The notes beneath the pieces were generated by a model. The model saw only the letters and a program-made list of their open reading frames with translations. It did no database searches and had not been told where the DNA came from. Positions 52,473 to 61,791 of a DNA stretch of 64,000 nt are shown piece after piece (within the stretch, counting starts at the first letter, position 1; each line of letters starts with the position of its first letter). Source of the stretch: Trebonia sp963843745. GTDB lineage: Bacteria; Actinomycetota; Actinomycetes; Streptosporangiales; Streptosporangiaceae. The position numbers and the translations under genes were made by a program. The DNA lies in contig CAWJLP010000005.1 of NCBI GenBank assembly GCA_963843745.1, forward strand, positions 186,001-250,000, written 5' to 3'.

Positions 52473-53041
52473 GGATCGCCGTAGTCGTTGTAGCCGAGCT
52501 GCTCCCAGAAGCCCTGCTGGTCGTGGAGCATCAGGGTTATGCCGTTGACCCACTTCGCGGACTTCCAGAAGTACAGGTGCGGCACCAGCATGCGGATCGG
52601 CCCGCCGTGCTCCGGGTGCAGCGGCTCGCCCTCGTACTCGTAGACCACCCACGCCTTCCCGTCGCGTATGTCGGGCAGCGGCAGGTTCGTGGTGTAGCCG
52701 CCGTAGGAGTGGGCCATCACGTAGCCGGCGTTCGTCTGGACGCCGTCGAGCAGTGTGTCGAGCGAGACACCGCGCCAGTGCGTGTCCAGCTTGGACCACT
52801 TCGTCACGCAGTGGATGTCGGTGGTGACGTCCACCTGCGGCAGGGCCATGAGCTGCTGCCAGTTCCAGCTGGCGGCCTTGTCACCGGTCTCGGTGGTGAT
52901 CGTGAACTGCCACGTGTCGGTGCTCACACGGGGCGTCGGGCCGGCGGACAGCACCGGGTAGCCGCGCTCCAGGTACTGGCCGGGAGGCAGCCGCACGTCG
53001 CCGCCCCTGCGGCCGTGGAAGCCGCGGGAGATAATGCTCAT
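52442..53041 (-). CDS. Sulfite-oxidase-family molybdopterin oxidoreductase (YedY/MsrP-like)
   Basis: 199 residues, a single molybdopterin domain. DIHCVTKW provides the Cys ligand to molybdenum. Other family segments are HSYGGYTTNLPL, HGGPIRMLVPHLYFWKSAKWV and a C-terminal aromatic end. No signal peptide is visible, unlike MsrP, so it should work in the cytoplasm. The neighbouring reductase may supply electrons. ATG 53041 overlaps the UBP gene stop in ATGA. Confidence 0.88.
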   Translation of the reverse strand: MSIISRGFHGRRGGDVRLPPGQYLERGYPVLSAGPTPRVSTDTWQFTITTETGDKAASWNWQQLMALPQVDVTTDIHCVTKWSKLDTHWRGVSLDTLLDGVQTNAGYVMAHSYGGYTTNLPLPDIRDGKAWVVYEYEGEPLHPEHGGPIRMLVPHLYFWKSAKWVNGITLMLHDQQGFWEQLGYNDYGDPWREQRYQGD

Positions 53042-53391
53042 GGGTTGAGCTTAGCCCGCCAGTCCCGCGGCACCCGGCCGGCCGGGCCGGGGACCGGCTG
53101 GTCCATCGGGTGGTGCTCCGGCGGGGCGAGCGCCGGGCCGGATTCGTAGAAGTCCTCGTCCGGGTAGGACCAGAACCAGACCTCGCCAGGCTCAAAGCTG
53201 CGGATCACCGGGTGACCGGTCTCCTTCGCGTGGTTGGTCGCGTGCTGGGACGGCGAGTTGTCGCAGCAGCCGATGTGGCCGCACTGCGCGCACCGGCGCA
53301 GGTGCAGCCACCAGCCTTGAGCCGCTTCGCACTCGACGCAGCCGGTGCCGCTCGGCGGCACGGACGGGTCGACGCCCTGCATCTCGGTCAT
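53038..53391 (-). CDS. UBP-type zinc-finger protein
   Basis: 117 residues. The zinc finger has the pattern CVECEAAQGWWLHLRRCAQC, GHIGCCDNSPSQHATNHAKE and TGHPVIRSFE, then a Trp-rich strand. In eukaryotes this domain binds the free ubiquitin C terminus. In actinobacteria it is found beside redox genes and its ligand is unknown. It sits 3 bp after the kinase gene and overlaps the next gene by four bases. Confidence 0.88.
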   Translation of the reverse strand: MTEMQGVDPSVPPSGTGCVECEAAQGWWLHLRRCAQCGHIGCCDNSPSQHATNHAKETGHPVIRSFEPGEVWFWSYPDEDFYESGPALAPPEHHPMDQPVPGPAGRVPRDWRAKLNP

Positions 53392-53394
53392 CGG

Positions 53395-54888
53395 TTACGC
53401 CTCCTGCGGTTGCTGTTGCGGCTGTTCCGGCTGTTCTTGCTCGATGGGGAGCCGGACCTGGAAGCGGGTGTCGCCGGGCCGCGACTCGACCCGCAGGTCG
53501 CCGTGGTGCTTTTTCACCACGATCCGCCAGGCGATGTCCAGGCCGAGCCCGGTGCCCTCGCCGACCGGCTTGGTGGTGAAGAACGGCTCGAAGATCCGGT
53601 CCTTGATGTCGTCAGGGATGCCGGGGCCGTTATCGCCCACCTCGACGAGCACGTTGCCGTCGTCGCGCGCCGTGCGGATGGTCAGCGTGCCCGCCCCGCC
53701 CATCGCCTGCACCGCGTTCTCGATCAGGTTCGTCCACACCTGGTTGAGCTCGGCGGCGTAGGCCGGGATCGGCGGCAGCGAGCGGTCGTAGTCCTTGACG
53801 ATGTGCACTCCCTTGCCGATCTTCGCTGCCATCATCAGCAGGGTGCTGTCCAGCAGGTCGTGCACGTCGATGACCTGGAACGGCGCCCGGTCCAGCTGCG
53901 AGTACTGCTTGGCGGCGCCGACCAGGGTGGAGACCCGCGTCGTCGCGTCCTCGATCTCGTTCATCAGCAGTTCGGTCTCGATGGTGTAGTTCAGCCAGCG
54001 CAGCGCGGGCTCGAGCATGCCGTCACCAACCGTGTCCCGCACCTCGTCCAGCCACTGGGCGTCCAGGCCCGCCTGGACGAACGTGGGGGCGATCTGCCAG
54101 CCGTCGTGGCAGCCGTGGTCCTCCAGCCAGTCGCTGAGCTCGTCTTCCGCGTCGGACGTCTCGAGCGGGCTGAGCTTCGGCGCCTTGGAGACCTTCTCCA
54201 CCGCCCGCGTCTGCAGGTCGATGATGGATTCCAGGCTCGCGCGCTCGAACTTGCCCGCCGCTATCATCCGCAGCTTGCCGCGCATCCCCGAGACCCGCTC
54301 GCGCAGGCTGGCGGTCGCCCGCACCGCCGCGGCGGCGGGGTTGTTGAGCTCGTGGGTCAGGCCCGCGGTCAGCGAGCCGAGCGCGAGCAGCCGCTCCCGC
54401 TGGCCGACCGCCTCGCGGGTCCGCTGGCCGCCGAAGAACAGCCCCTCGAGCAGGTGCACCGCCATCGGGAACCACTCGGACATGATCTGCGCGAAGCACT
54501 GCGCGCCGAGGACGTAGAACGTGGACGGCTCGGTGACCCGCAGCGAGTTGGGGTAGACCTGCGGCACCCGGTCCCCGAGGTAGGCCTGGAACGAGCCGGC
54601 GTAGACGCCCCGCTGGCTGGTCCTGCTGATCTCAACGTCGTCCCCGCCGACGTTCCGCGACAGCACCACGGTGCCCTCGATGAGCACGTACAGGCACTCG
54701 GCGGGGTCGCCCTCGCGGAACACCTGGCCGGGCTCGATGATCTCCACGTGGCCTTCGGCGCAGAGCCGTTGCAGCTGCTCGTCCGTGAGCTTCTCGAACA
54801 GGAACAGCGTGCGCAGTTCCGCCGGGTTGCACTGGGTGATCGTGACGCGGGGGGCGTCGGGGACGCCGGTGGCTTCGGTGGCGGTCAT
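53395..54888 (-). CDS. Sensor histidine kinase with N-terminal cyclic-nucleotide-binding domain
   Basis: 497 residues. Residues about 25-140 are a CAP-ED domain (FEKLTDEQLQRL, PGQVFREGDPAECLYVLIEG). A long helical region carries the H-box LTAGLTHELNNPAAAA (His about 179). The ATPase part has ENAVQAMGG, DNGPGIPDD, FEPFFTTK and GTGLGLDIA. There is no membrane segment, so it senses a cytoplasmic signal. It overlaps the receiver-flavoprotein gene by four bases; the receiver is its natural partner. A Gln/Glu/Pro tail ends the protein. Confidence 0.9.
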   Translation of the reverse strand: MTATEATGVPDAPRVTITQCNPAELRTLFLFEKLTDEQLQRLCAEGHVEIIEPGQVFREGDPAECLYVLIEGTVVLSRNVGGDDVEISRTSQRGVYAGSFQAYLGDRVPQVYPNSLRVTEPSTFYVLGAQCFAQIMSEWFPMAVHLLEGLFFGGQRTREAVGQRERLLALGSLTAGLTHELNNPAAAAVRATASLRERVSGMRGKLRMIAAGKFERASLESIIDLQTRAVEKVSKAPKLSPLETSDAEDELSDWLEDHGCHDGWQIAPTFVQAGLDAQWLDEVRDTVGDGMLEPALRWLNYTIETELLMNEIEDATTRVSTLVGAAKQYSQLDRAPFQVIDVHDLLDSTLLMMAAKIGKGVHIVKDYDRSLPPIPAYAAELNQVWTNLIENAVQAMGGAGTLTIRTARDDGNVLVEVGDNGPGIPDDIKDRIFEPFFTTKPVGEGTGLGLDIAWRIVVKKHHGDLRVESRPGDTRFQVRLPIEQEQPEQPQQQPQEA

Positions 54889-56600
54889 TTTGGCTCCAGG
54901 TACCTGTGCACGAACATCACTGCCATGGCTCCCTCTCCCACGGCGGACGCGACCCGCTTGGCGGACTCGGCCCGCACGTCACCCACGGCGAAGACCCCGG
55001 GGACGTTTGTCTCCAGGTGGAACGGCTGCCGGTCCAGCGGCCATTCGGCGAGGTGATCCTCGGTCAGGTCCAGCCCGGCCAGGACGAACCCGCGCTCGTC
55101 GCGGGCCACCACGCCGTCGAGCCAGCCGGTCCTCGGCGCCGCTCCGATGAATATGAACAACTGTCCGGCGTCGACTGTTTCCAGGCTCCCGGTGTTCAGG
55201 TCGCGCAGCTCGAGCCGTTCCAGGTGGCCGTCGCCCTGCACCTCGGCGACCTCGGTGCAGGTGCGGACGGTGATCTGGTCGATGTCCGCGATCTGCTGGA
55301 TGAGGTAGTACGACATCGACTGCTCGAGCGAGCCCGCGCGCACCAGCATCGTCACCGACCTCGCGTACCTGGCCAGGTAGACGGCGGCCTGCCCGGCCGA
55401 GTTCGCGCCGCCGACCACGTACACGTCCTGGTCCTTGCAGCCCTCGGCCTCGGTGAGCGCCGCGCCGTAGAAGACGCCGGCGTTCTGCATCTGGTCGCAG
55501 CCCGGCGCGTTCAGCTGCCGGTAGGAGACGCCGGTGGCCAGGATGATCGACTTCGCGTCGACCGCGGACCCGTCGTTGAGCCGCACGGTCCTGGCCGGGC
55601 CGTTGATCTCCAGCCCGGTCGCCTCGCGGGTGGTCAGCAGCTCGGCGCCGAACTTGACGGCCTGCCGCCGAGCCCGGTCGGTGAGCTGGCCGCCGGACAC
55701 CCCTTCAGGGAAGCCGAGGTAGTTCTCGATCCGCGAGCTCTGCCCCGCCTGCCCGCCGGTCGCGAACTTCTCGACGAGCAGCGTGCGCAGCCCCTCGGAG
55801 GCGCCGTAGACGGCGGCGCCGAGCCCGCCGGGCCCGCCGCCGACCACGACCAGGTCGTAGAAGTCGCGCTCCGGGGTGGTCGCCAGCCCCACCTTCGCCG
55901 CGACCTCGGCGCTGCTCGGCATGATGAGGGCCTCACCGTCGACCGTGATCAGCACCGGCAGGTGGTGGCCGTCCGTGCCGGCGGCATCGAGCAGGCGCTG
56001 TCCTTCCGGCTCGTCGCTCGAGAACCAGTGGTAAGGCACCTGGTTGCGGGCCAGGAAGTCGCGCAGCTGCGACGACGGCGCCGACCAGCGGTGCCCGACC
56101 AGCTTGGCCTCCCTGACCGGCTTCCTTTCCTCCCGGCGCCAGGCGCCGAGCAGTTCGTCCACCGGCGGGTAGAGCTTCTCCTCCGGCGGGTCCCAGGGCT
56201 TGAGCAGGTAGTAGTCGAGGTCGACGATGTTGATCGCGTCGATCGCCGCGTTGGTGTCCGCGTACGCGGTCAGCAGCACCCGTTTGGCGAACGGGTAGAC
56301 GTCCATCGCCCGCTCGAGGAACTCGATGCCGTTCATGCCCGGCATCCGGTAGTCCGCCAGGATGACCGCGACCTGGTCGCCGCGGAGCTTCATCTGCCTC
56401 AGCGCGTCGAGGGCGTCCTGGCCCGACTCGGCGCGCACGATCCTGTTGTTCTCCCCGTACCGCCGCCGCAGGTCGCGCGCGACCGCGCGGGACACCTGCG
56501 GATCGTCGTCCACGGTCACGATGACCGGGCGTGTCTCCTGGCTTGGCTGGCTGGGGGCCTGGGCGGCCGCGTCCGCCGCGGTCGTCGGTTCCGTGACCAT
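54885..56600 (-). CDS. Response-regulator receiver fused to a thioredoxin-reductase-like flavoprotein
   Basis: 571 residues. Residues about 25-145 are a receiver domain: acidic pocket DDD (31-33), phospho-Asp in LADYRMPGMNG (about 83), Thr in LLTAY and Lys in LLKPW. A middle segment resembles a degenerate thioredoxin-like insert. From about 245 a flavoprotein has VVVGGGPGGLGAA and VVGGANSAGQAA. The CxxC pair expected of thioredoxin reductase is absent; the region reads FYGAALTEAEG. So phosphorylation may control a flavoenzyme with a different acceptor. ATG 56600 follows a GGGGGG site. Confidence 0.9.
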   Translation of the reverse strand: MVTEPTTAADAAAQAPSQPSQETRPVIVTVDDDPQVSRAVARDLRRRYGENNRIVRAESGQDALDALRQMKLRGDQVAVILADYRMPGMNGIEFLERAMDVYPFAKRVLLTAYADTNAAIDAINIVDLDYYLLKPWDPPEEKLYPPVDELLGAWRREERKPVREAKLVGHRWSAPSSQLRDFLARNQVPYHWFSSDEPEGQRLLDAAGTDGHHLPVLITVDGEALIMPSSAEVAAKVGLATTPERDFYDLVVVGGGPGGLGAAVYGASEGLRTLLVEKFATGGQAGQSSRIENYLGFPEGVSGGQLTDRARRQAVKFGAELLTTREATGLEINGPARTVRLNDGSAVDAKSIILATGVSYRQLNAPGCDQMQNAGVFYGAALTEAEGCKDQDVYVVGGANSAGQAAVYLARYARSVTMLVRAGSLEQSMSYYLIQQIADIDQITVRTCTEVAEVQGDGHLERLELRDLNTGSLETVDAGQLFIFIGAAPRTGWLDGVVARDERGFVLAGLDLTEDHLAEWPLDRQPFHLETNVPGVFAVGDVRAESAKRVASAVGEGAMAVMFVHRYLEPK

Positions 56601-56626
56601 GCCCCCCATCGTAAGCCGGGGTACAG

Positions 56627-57547
56627 CTAATATCCCCGGGGGCCGATGACGTTCCGCAGCGGTTCGCCAGCGGCGTAGCGGGCCAGCTGCTCCCTGACGA
56701 CCGCGTAGGCGCGGTCGCGCGCCCCGGTGATGGCGCCGCCGACGTGCGGGGTGAGCAGCAAGCCGGGCGCCTGCCACAGCGGGTGGCCCGGCGGCAGCGG
56801 CTCGGGGTCCGTGACGTCGAGCGCGGCCGTGATGCGCTGGGCGGTGAGCTCCTTCAGCAGCGCGTCGGTGTCCACGATCGGGCCGCGGGCCGCGTTCACC
56901 AGCAGCGCGCCGTCCTTCATGCTGCGCAGGAACTTCGCGTCGACGAGGTGCCTGGTCTCGTCGGTGACCGGGAGGAGTATGACGACGACGTCCGCCTGCT
57001 CGAGCGCCTCGTGCAGTTCCGTGATGGGCCGCACGCCTTCCCTGGCGTGCCGCGCGATCCGCTCGATCGTCACCTCCCAGCCGGCCAGCCGCCGCTCGAC
57101 CGCGGCGCCGATCGAGCCGTAGCCGACGATCAGCACGCGCTTGCCGGCCACGGATTCGCTGACCGCGAAATCCCACTCCCCGGCTTCCTGCGCCCTGACG
57201 AAGCGAGGGAAGTTCCTGATGCTGGCCACGATGAGGCCCACCGTCAACTCCGCGGTCGCCGTGTCGTGCGCGCCGCGCGCGTTGCAGAGGGTGATGCCCG
57301 CGGGGATGTGGCCGACGATCTGCTCGGCGCCGGCGGACAAGAGCTGGATGACCTTCAGCTTGGGCAGGCCGGTGACCGCCGACAGCAGGGCCGGCCGCGA
57401 GCCCATGGGCAGGACGATGAACTCGACCTCGTCCTTGCTGCCCGGCAGCGGCTCACCGCCGGCCCAGACGTCGGCTTCGATGCCGTCGGGCAGGGGTTGC
57501 AGGGATGCTACGGTCTCCGGTGGATCGGGCAGCCATACCCGCGTCAC
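56627..57547 (-). CDS. D-2-hydroxyacid dehydrogenase
   Basis: 306 residues. The NAD motif is VGYGSIGAAVERR. The catalytic Arg lies in NAARGPIVDTDAL, the Glu region in DVTDPEPLPPGHPLW, and the His in LTPHVGG. This is the glyoxylate/hydroxypyruvate or phosphoglycerate dehydrogenase-like family; the substrate is not resolved. GTG 57547. It ends 27 bp before the redox operon on the same strand and might be co-transcribed. Confidence 0.9.
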   Translation of the reverse strand: MTRVWLPDPPETVASLQPLPDGIEADVWAGGEPLPGSKDEVEFIVLPMGSRPALLSAVTGLPKLKVIQLLSAGAEQIVGHIPAGITLCNARGAHDTATAELTVGLIVASIRNFPRFVRAQEAGEWDFAVSESVAGKRVLIVGYGSIGAAVERRLAGWEVTIERIARHAREGVRPITELHEALEQADVVVILLPVTDETRHLVDAKFLRSMKDGALLVNAARGPIVDTDALLKELTAQRITAALDVTDPEPLPPGHPLWQAPGLLLTPHVGGAITGARDRAYAVVREQLARYAAGEPLRNVIGPRGY

Positions 57548-57597
57548 GTCGCCTCCGCCTGATAGCTCGCTAGGCCCGTTGTTTGCCGGCTGCCAGT

Positions 57598-57939
57598 TTA
57601 GAGGCCGAACTCGGCCCGCCTGCCGTCCGGTACCAGGTCCGCGTATTCGGGGTGCTTGCGGATCCAGGAACGGATGTACGGGCAGGAGGGCAGCACGGCC
57701 AGGTCCCGCTTCCTGGCGTCGTCGAGGCTGAACCTGGCCAGGTGCGTGGCCAGCCCGGCGCCCTGGAACCGGGGATCGATCTCCGTGTGGATCAGGGTGA
57801 TCTGCTGGCCGCGCAGGTGGTACCTGACGAAACCCGCGAGTTCGCCGCCAAGGTGCAGCTCGTACCTGGACTCCGCGGGGTTGTCGGTGGCAACCGGGGC
57901 GCTGTCCGCCGCGTCCCCGGCGGCGTCCGCTACCGCCAC
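57598..57939 (-). CDS. GNAT acetyltransferase (YjdJ/GCN5-related type)
   Basis: 113 residues. It has the short GNAT form: YELHLGGELAGFVRY, ITLIHTEIDPRFQGAGLATHLARF with the acetyl-CoA loop, and a CPYIRSWIRKHPEY end typical of the YjdJ group. GTG 57939 overlaps the end of the universal stress gene by 10 bases. A longer upstream frame is only antisense noise. The acceptor is unknown. Confidence 0.83.
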   Translation of the reverse strand: MAVADAAGDAADSAPVATDNPAESRYELHLGGELAGFVRYHLRGQQITLIHTEIDPRFQGAGLATHLARFSLDDARKRDLAVLPSCPYIRSWIRKHPEYADLVPDGRRAEFGL

Positions 57940-58412
57940 GCGCCCGCGGGAACGCGCGCTCCGGCGCCGACCGGGAGCGCCTCCTGCGCGACGCTGATCA
58001 CGACCACCGGGCACGGGGCGCGGCGCAGGCACGCGCGGATCACCGGGCCAGGCGACCATCCCGCGCCCGGCATGTCGCCAGCGGTCCCGAGGACCAGCAT
58101 GTCCGCCCCCGCGCAGCTCTCGAGCAGCACGCGCGCGGTGAGCCCGTCGGCTACCTCGGTGCGGACCAGCACGCCCGCCGCGAGCTCAGGGAGCACTGAC
58201 TTCCACATCATGTCCGCGTCCACGTCGCCCGGGTAACCCTGGCCGGGCATCGCGTAGCTGGCCATGCTGTAATACGGCGCCTCCCGGACATAGATCGCGT
58301 GCACTTCCGCGCGGCGCAGCGCTGCCTCACGGCAAGCCCAGCGGAGCGCGGCGGCGGATTCAGCAGAGCCGTCAACTCCGACCACAATGCGCCGCACCGC
58401 AGAAACCGACAT
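57930..58412 (-). CDS. Universal stress protein (UspA family)
   Basis: 160 residues, one Usp domain. It opens with RRIVVGVDGSAESAAALRWA and has VLLESCAGADMLVLGTAGD. The ATP loop G-x2-G-x9-G-(S/T) is partly altered (GTAGDMPGAGWSPGP), so nucleotide binding is uncertain. ATG 58412 has a strong AGGAGGGG site. USPs of this type are common in hypoxia and stationary-phase regulons. Coupled to the GNAT gene. The 295 bp upstream hold no clear feature. Confidence 0.9.
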   Translation of the reverse strand: MSVSAVRRIVVGVDGSAESAAALRWACREAALRRAEVHAIYVREAPYYSMASYAMPGQGYPGDVDADMMWKSVLPELAAGVLVRTEVADGLTARVLLESCAGADMLVLGTAGDMPGAGWSPGPVIRACLRRAPCPVVVISVAQEALPVGAGARVPAGAWR

Positions 58413-58707
58413 GCCGGAACCCCTCCTGCCGATAGCCGCCTGACGCTGCCTGTCCGCTGTCCCCACCGCGGTTAGTCAGGGGTTTCGTTCGTTTTTGTAG
58501 CCTCCCAAGGACCGATGGTAAACCGGGGACCGGGATAGCACGAGACCCCCCCGGGGTTATTTTCCCAGGTGGCCACCGGGCAATCGAGCGCTATGTAACG
58601 ACTCCATGCACATTGCGTTAAATATGATTTCGGTCTCCTGAACGGGCCCGTGGCGTCTCCCGGCCGCCATGGTTCGCCCGCGGCGGATGTCCCCGGTTAG
58701 CCCGCTG

Positions 58708-61700
58708 CTAGCCCGCGGTGACCGTGACGTGGCTGCCGTGGTGGCCCTTGCGGACGTGCACCTGGGCGGGGATGCGCTGGCGGAGTTCGGCGACGTGGCT
58801 GACGATGCCCACGATCCGGCCGCCGGCCCGCAGGCCGTCGAGGACGTTCATCACCTCGTCGAGCGTGTCCTCGTCCAGGGTGCCGAAGCCCTCGTCCACG
58901 AACAGCGCCTCCATCGGGGTGCCCGCCGCCTCGGCGGTCACCACGTCGGCAAGGCCGAGCGCGAGCGCGAGGCTGGCCAGGAACGTCTCGCCGCCGGACA
59001 GCGTGCTCGTGTCGCGGTCGACTCCGGTCCACGCGTCGCAGGCCAGCAGCCCGAGCCCCGCCTTGCCGCCGCCGCGGCGGGTGTCGGTGTGCACCAGGGT
59101 GAAACGGCCCGCGGTCATGGTCCGCAGGCGCTCGCTCGCGGCCTTGGCGACCTCCTCGAGGCGTGCGGCGAGGACGAAGCTGGACAGGGTCATGCGGTAC
59201 TGGTTGGCGCCGAGGCCGGCGGCGAGGTCGGCCAGCTGGCGCGCCTCCTCGGCGCGCTCGCGGAGCGGCGCGAGGGCGGCGAGCGCGTCCTCGAGCTGCG
59301 GCTTGAGCCCGGCGAGTTGCACGGCGGTGTGGCTGGCGGTGCCGTGCGCGCTGTTGGCGGCGTCGTGCTCCCGCTGCGCCTGGCCGGCCGCTTCCGTCGT
59401 CTCGGCGACGGGCGCGGGCGGGTCGAGCTCGACGTCAAGTGCGGGGTCGGCGAGCAGCACGGCGACGGCCTCGGCTTCCGCCTCGTGCCGGGCGACGCGG
59501 TCGGCCGCGTCGCGGCGCCACGCGGCGTCCTTGAACGCGGCCCTGGCGGCGTCGGGTGCGCCGAAACCCGCCTCGGCCGTGGCCTTGACCGCGCGTTCGG
59601 CCGCCTCGTGCGCCTCGGCGGCGGCGCGCGCGGCCTCGTCGGCCGCGTCGGCGGCCGCGGCGAGCGACTCGGCGAGCAGGCGGGTGCTCCGTACGGCCGC
59701 GTCCAGGTCGGGGGCGGCGCCGAGCTGGGCGCGGATCTTGGCCCGGTGCTCCCCGGCGCGGGCGGCCGCGCCCGCGGCCTCCGCATGGGCGGCGGCGTGC
59801 TTCTCGGTCAGCTCGGCCAGCCTGGCGTTACCGGCAGCGATGGCGGCGTCGAGGGCCTCCAGCTCGCGCTGGCGGACAGGGTGGGTCCCGGCATGCGCTG
59901 CGAGGGCGGCGGCGTCCGTTTCGAGCCGGCCAGCGTCGGCCGCCGCCTGGCGGGCGGCGGCGGCGAGGGCCGCGGAGCCGGCGACCTGGGCGGCCTCCGC
60001 CGAGAACGGGCCAGCCGGCAGCAGGGCGAGCGCGCCGTCGTCGGTGGCGAGCGAGCCGGGAAAGCCCGCGTCCGCCAGGCGCTGCGCGAGGTCGCCGATC
60101 CGCGCGTCGGCCGCTGCCACGTGCCTGCCGAGCTCGTCGGCCTCGGCCGACGCCGCTTCCGCGCGCACGGTGGCGGCGTCCTCCTGGTCGCGGCTGACCG
60201 GCTCGAAGGTGGGCTCGACCGGGTCCGGGTGATCGAGCGAGCCGCACACCGGGCACGGCGAGCCGTCGGTCATCGTCGCTGCCAGTTCGGCGCGCATGCC
60301 ATCGATGCGCGCCTCCCGCACGGCGCTGGCCTCCTCGCGGCGGGTCACGGCCCGCTCGCGGGCGCCCAGGTGCGCCTCGTGCACCCGGTCCCTGTCGGCA
60401 CGCTCGGCCGCCAGGGCGGCCGAGTCGGCCGCGACGCGGCGGGCGGTATCGGCCGCGGCCTGCGCGGCCGGCAGCGCGGCAACCGCTTGGTCGGCGTCGT
60501 CGCGGGCCTGGGCCGCCGCCGGGCGGGCGGCCCGGTGGCCGGCCGCCGCGGCCTGCGCCGCGGATAGCGCCAGCTCGAACTCGGCCACGTTGTCGAGCGC
60601 CGCCGCCGCGTTCTCCTCTTCGTCCGCGGCCTGGCTGGCGTCGGCGCGCAGGCCGTCCAGCATGCCGAGCCGGGACTGCTGCTCCTGTCCCGCGGCCCGC
60701 AGCGCCCCCGGGCCGGCGTCCGGCGCCGCGGGGCTGTCGTCAGGGATCGCCGCGCGAGCCTGCTCCTCGGCGCGGCATGCCGCCGCGGCCGCGGCCGCGG
60801 CACGGCCGGCCTCGGCGAGCACCGGGGCGACCTCGGCGGCGCGCGAAGCGGCGTCGGCCGCGGCGCGCAGCAGGTCGGTCTCACCGGCGGCGGCTTCGAG
60901 TTCCGCTTGCCGGTGGAGGGTGTCCCGGCGGCGGCGCTGGCGCTCGGCGAGCTGCTCGGCCAGGCTCTTGGCGGCCAGTGCCGTGTCGAGCTGGGCCTTG
61001 GCCGCCGCGACGACCGTCGCGGCGGCGTCCCGTTCGGCGGCGGCGGAGACCGCCAGGTCCGCCACCCACACCGCCTGCCACGGGTCAGGCGCGCCGGCCG
61101 GCGCGTCCATCGTCTCGGGGACCGCGACGCCGGCGGCCTGGGCGACCTGGGCCACCAGGAGATTCACCCGGTCGGCGGCGACCGTCACCTCGGCGGTCGT
61201 GGCGCGGCGGCGCTCTGCCAGCCAGTCTTCGACGGCGCGGAACCTGTCGGTGCCGAACAGCTTCTGCAGCAGCCGCGCCCTGGCCTCGGCGTCGGCGTGC
61301 AGGAACTGCGCGAACTGGCCCTGCGGGAGGAGCACTACCTGGAAGAACTGCTCGGCGGACATGCCCATCAGGTCCGCGATCTCGGTGTCGGCCTCGCCGA
61401 TGCGGGTGGATTTGACCTCCCAGTCCCCGGCCGGGGTCAGCTCGGCGAGCAGCACCGACGCCTGCTCCTTGGTCACGCCGGTGCCCGACTTCTTCGGGCG
61501 CTCCTGTTCCGGCTTGCGGGTGATCCGCAGTCGCCGGCCGCCGATCGTGGCCTCGAGCTCCACCTCGGTACGGACGCCGGCCGGCGCGTGGTCGGACCTG
61601 AGCCTGCGCGTCTTGCCGCGCTCCCCGGGCACCCGGCCGTAGAGCGCGAACGCGATCGCGTCGAGCAGCGTCGTCTTCCCCGCGCCCGTCTCGCCGTGCA

Positions 61701-61791
61701 GGAGGAACAGGCCCTCGAGGTCGTCGAAGCTGACCTCTTCGGTGGCGGCGAACGCGCCGAAGGCCTGGACGCGGAGCCGGTGCGGGCGCAT
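58708..61791 (-). CDS. sbcC: Exonuclease SbcC (SMC-like ATPase subunit)
   Basis: 1027 residues. The N-terminal Walker A is HGETGAGKTTLLDAI. Long Ala-rich coiled coils flank the zinc hook SPCPVCGS at about residue 513. The C-terminal signature is LSGGETFLASLALALGLAD with the D-loop after VDEGFGTLDED. With SbcD it forms the nuclease that opens hairpins and processes double-strand breaks. ATG 61791 directly follows the sbcD stop. Confidence 0.95.
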   Translation of the reverse strand: MRPHRLRVQAFGAFAATEEVSFDDLEGLFLLHGETGAGKTTLLDAIAFALYGRVPGERGKTRRLRSDHAPAGVRTEVELEATIGGRRLRITRKPEQERPKKSGTGVTKEQASVLLAELTPAGDWEVKSTRIGEADTEIADLMGMSAEQFFQVVLLPQGQFAQFLHADAEARARLLQKLFGTDRFRAVEDWLAERRRATTAEVTVAADRVNLLVAQVAQAAGVAVPETMDAPAGAPDPWQAVWVADLAVSAAAERDAAATVVAAAKAQLDTALAAKSLAEQLAERQRRRRDTLHRQAELEAAAGETDLLRAAADAASRAAEVAPVLAEAGRAAAAAAAACRAEEQARAAIPDDSPAAPDAGPGALRAAGQEQQSRLGMLDGLRADASQAADEEENAAAALDNVAEFELALSAAQAAAAGHRAARPAAAQARDDADQAVAALPAAQAAADTARRVAADSAALAAERADRDRVHEAHLGARERAVTRREEASAVREARIDGMRAELAATMTDGSPCPVCGSLDHPDPVEPTFEPVSRDQEDAATVRAEAASAEADELGRHVAAADARIGDLAQRLADAGFPGSLATDDGALALLPAGPFSAEAAQVAGSAALAAAARQAAADAGRLETDAAALAAHAGTHPVRQRELEALDAAIAAGNARLAELTEKHAAAHAEAAGAAARAGEHRAKIRAQLGAAPDLDAAVRSTRLLAESLAAAADAADEAARAAAEAHEAAERAVKATAEAGFGAPDAARAAFKDAAWRRDAADRVARHEAEAEAVAVLLADPALDVELDPPAPVAETTEAAGQAQREHDAANSAHGTASHTAVQLAGLKPQLEDALAALAPLRERAEEARQLADLAAGLGANQYRMTLSSFVLAARLEEVAKAASERLRTMTAGRFTLVHTDTRRGGGKAGLGLLACDAWTGVDRDTSTLSGGETFLASLALALGLADVVTAEAAGTPMEALFVDEGFGTLDEDTLDEVMNVLDGLRAGGRIVGIVSHVAELRQRIPAQVHVRKGHHGSHVTVTAG

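Noticed and set aside
53110..56630. Very long plus-strand frames opposite the redox operon (648 and 574 codons)
   Set aside because: His/Asp/Arg-rich antisense shadows. The minus-strand genes have intact catalytic motifs.
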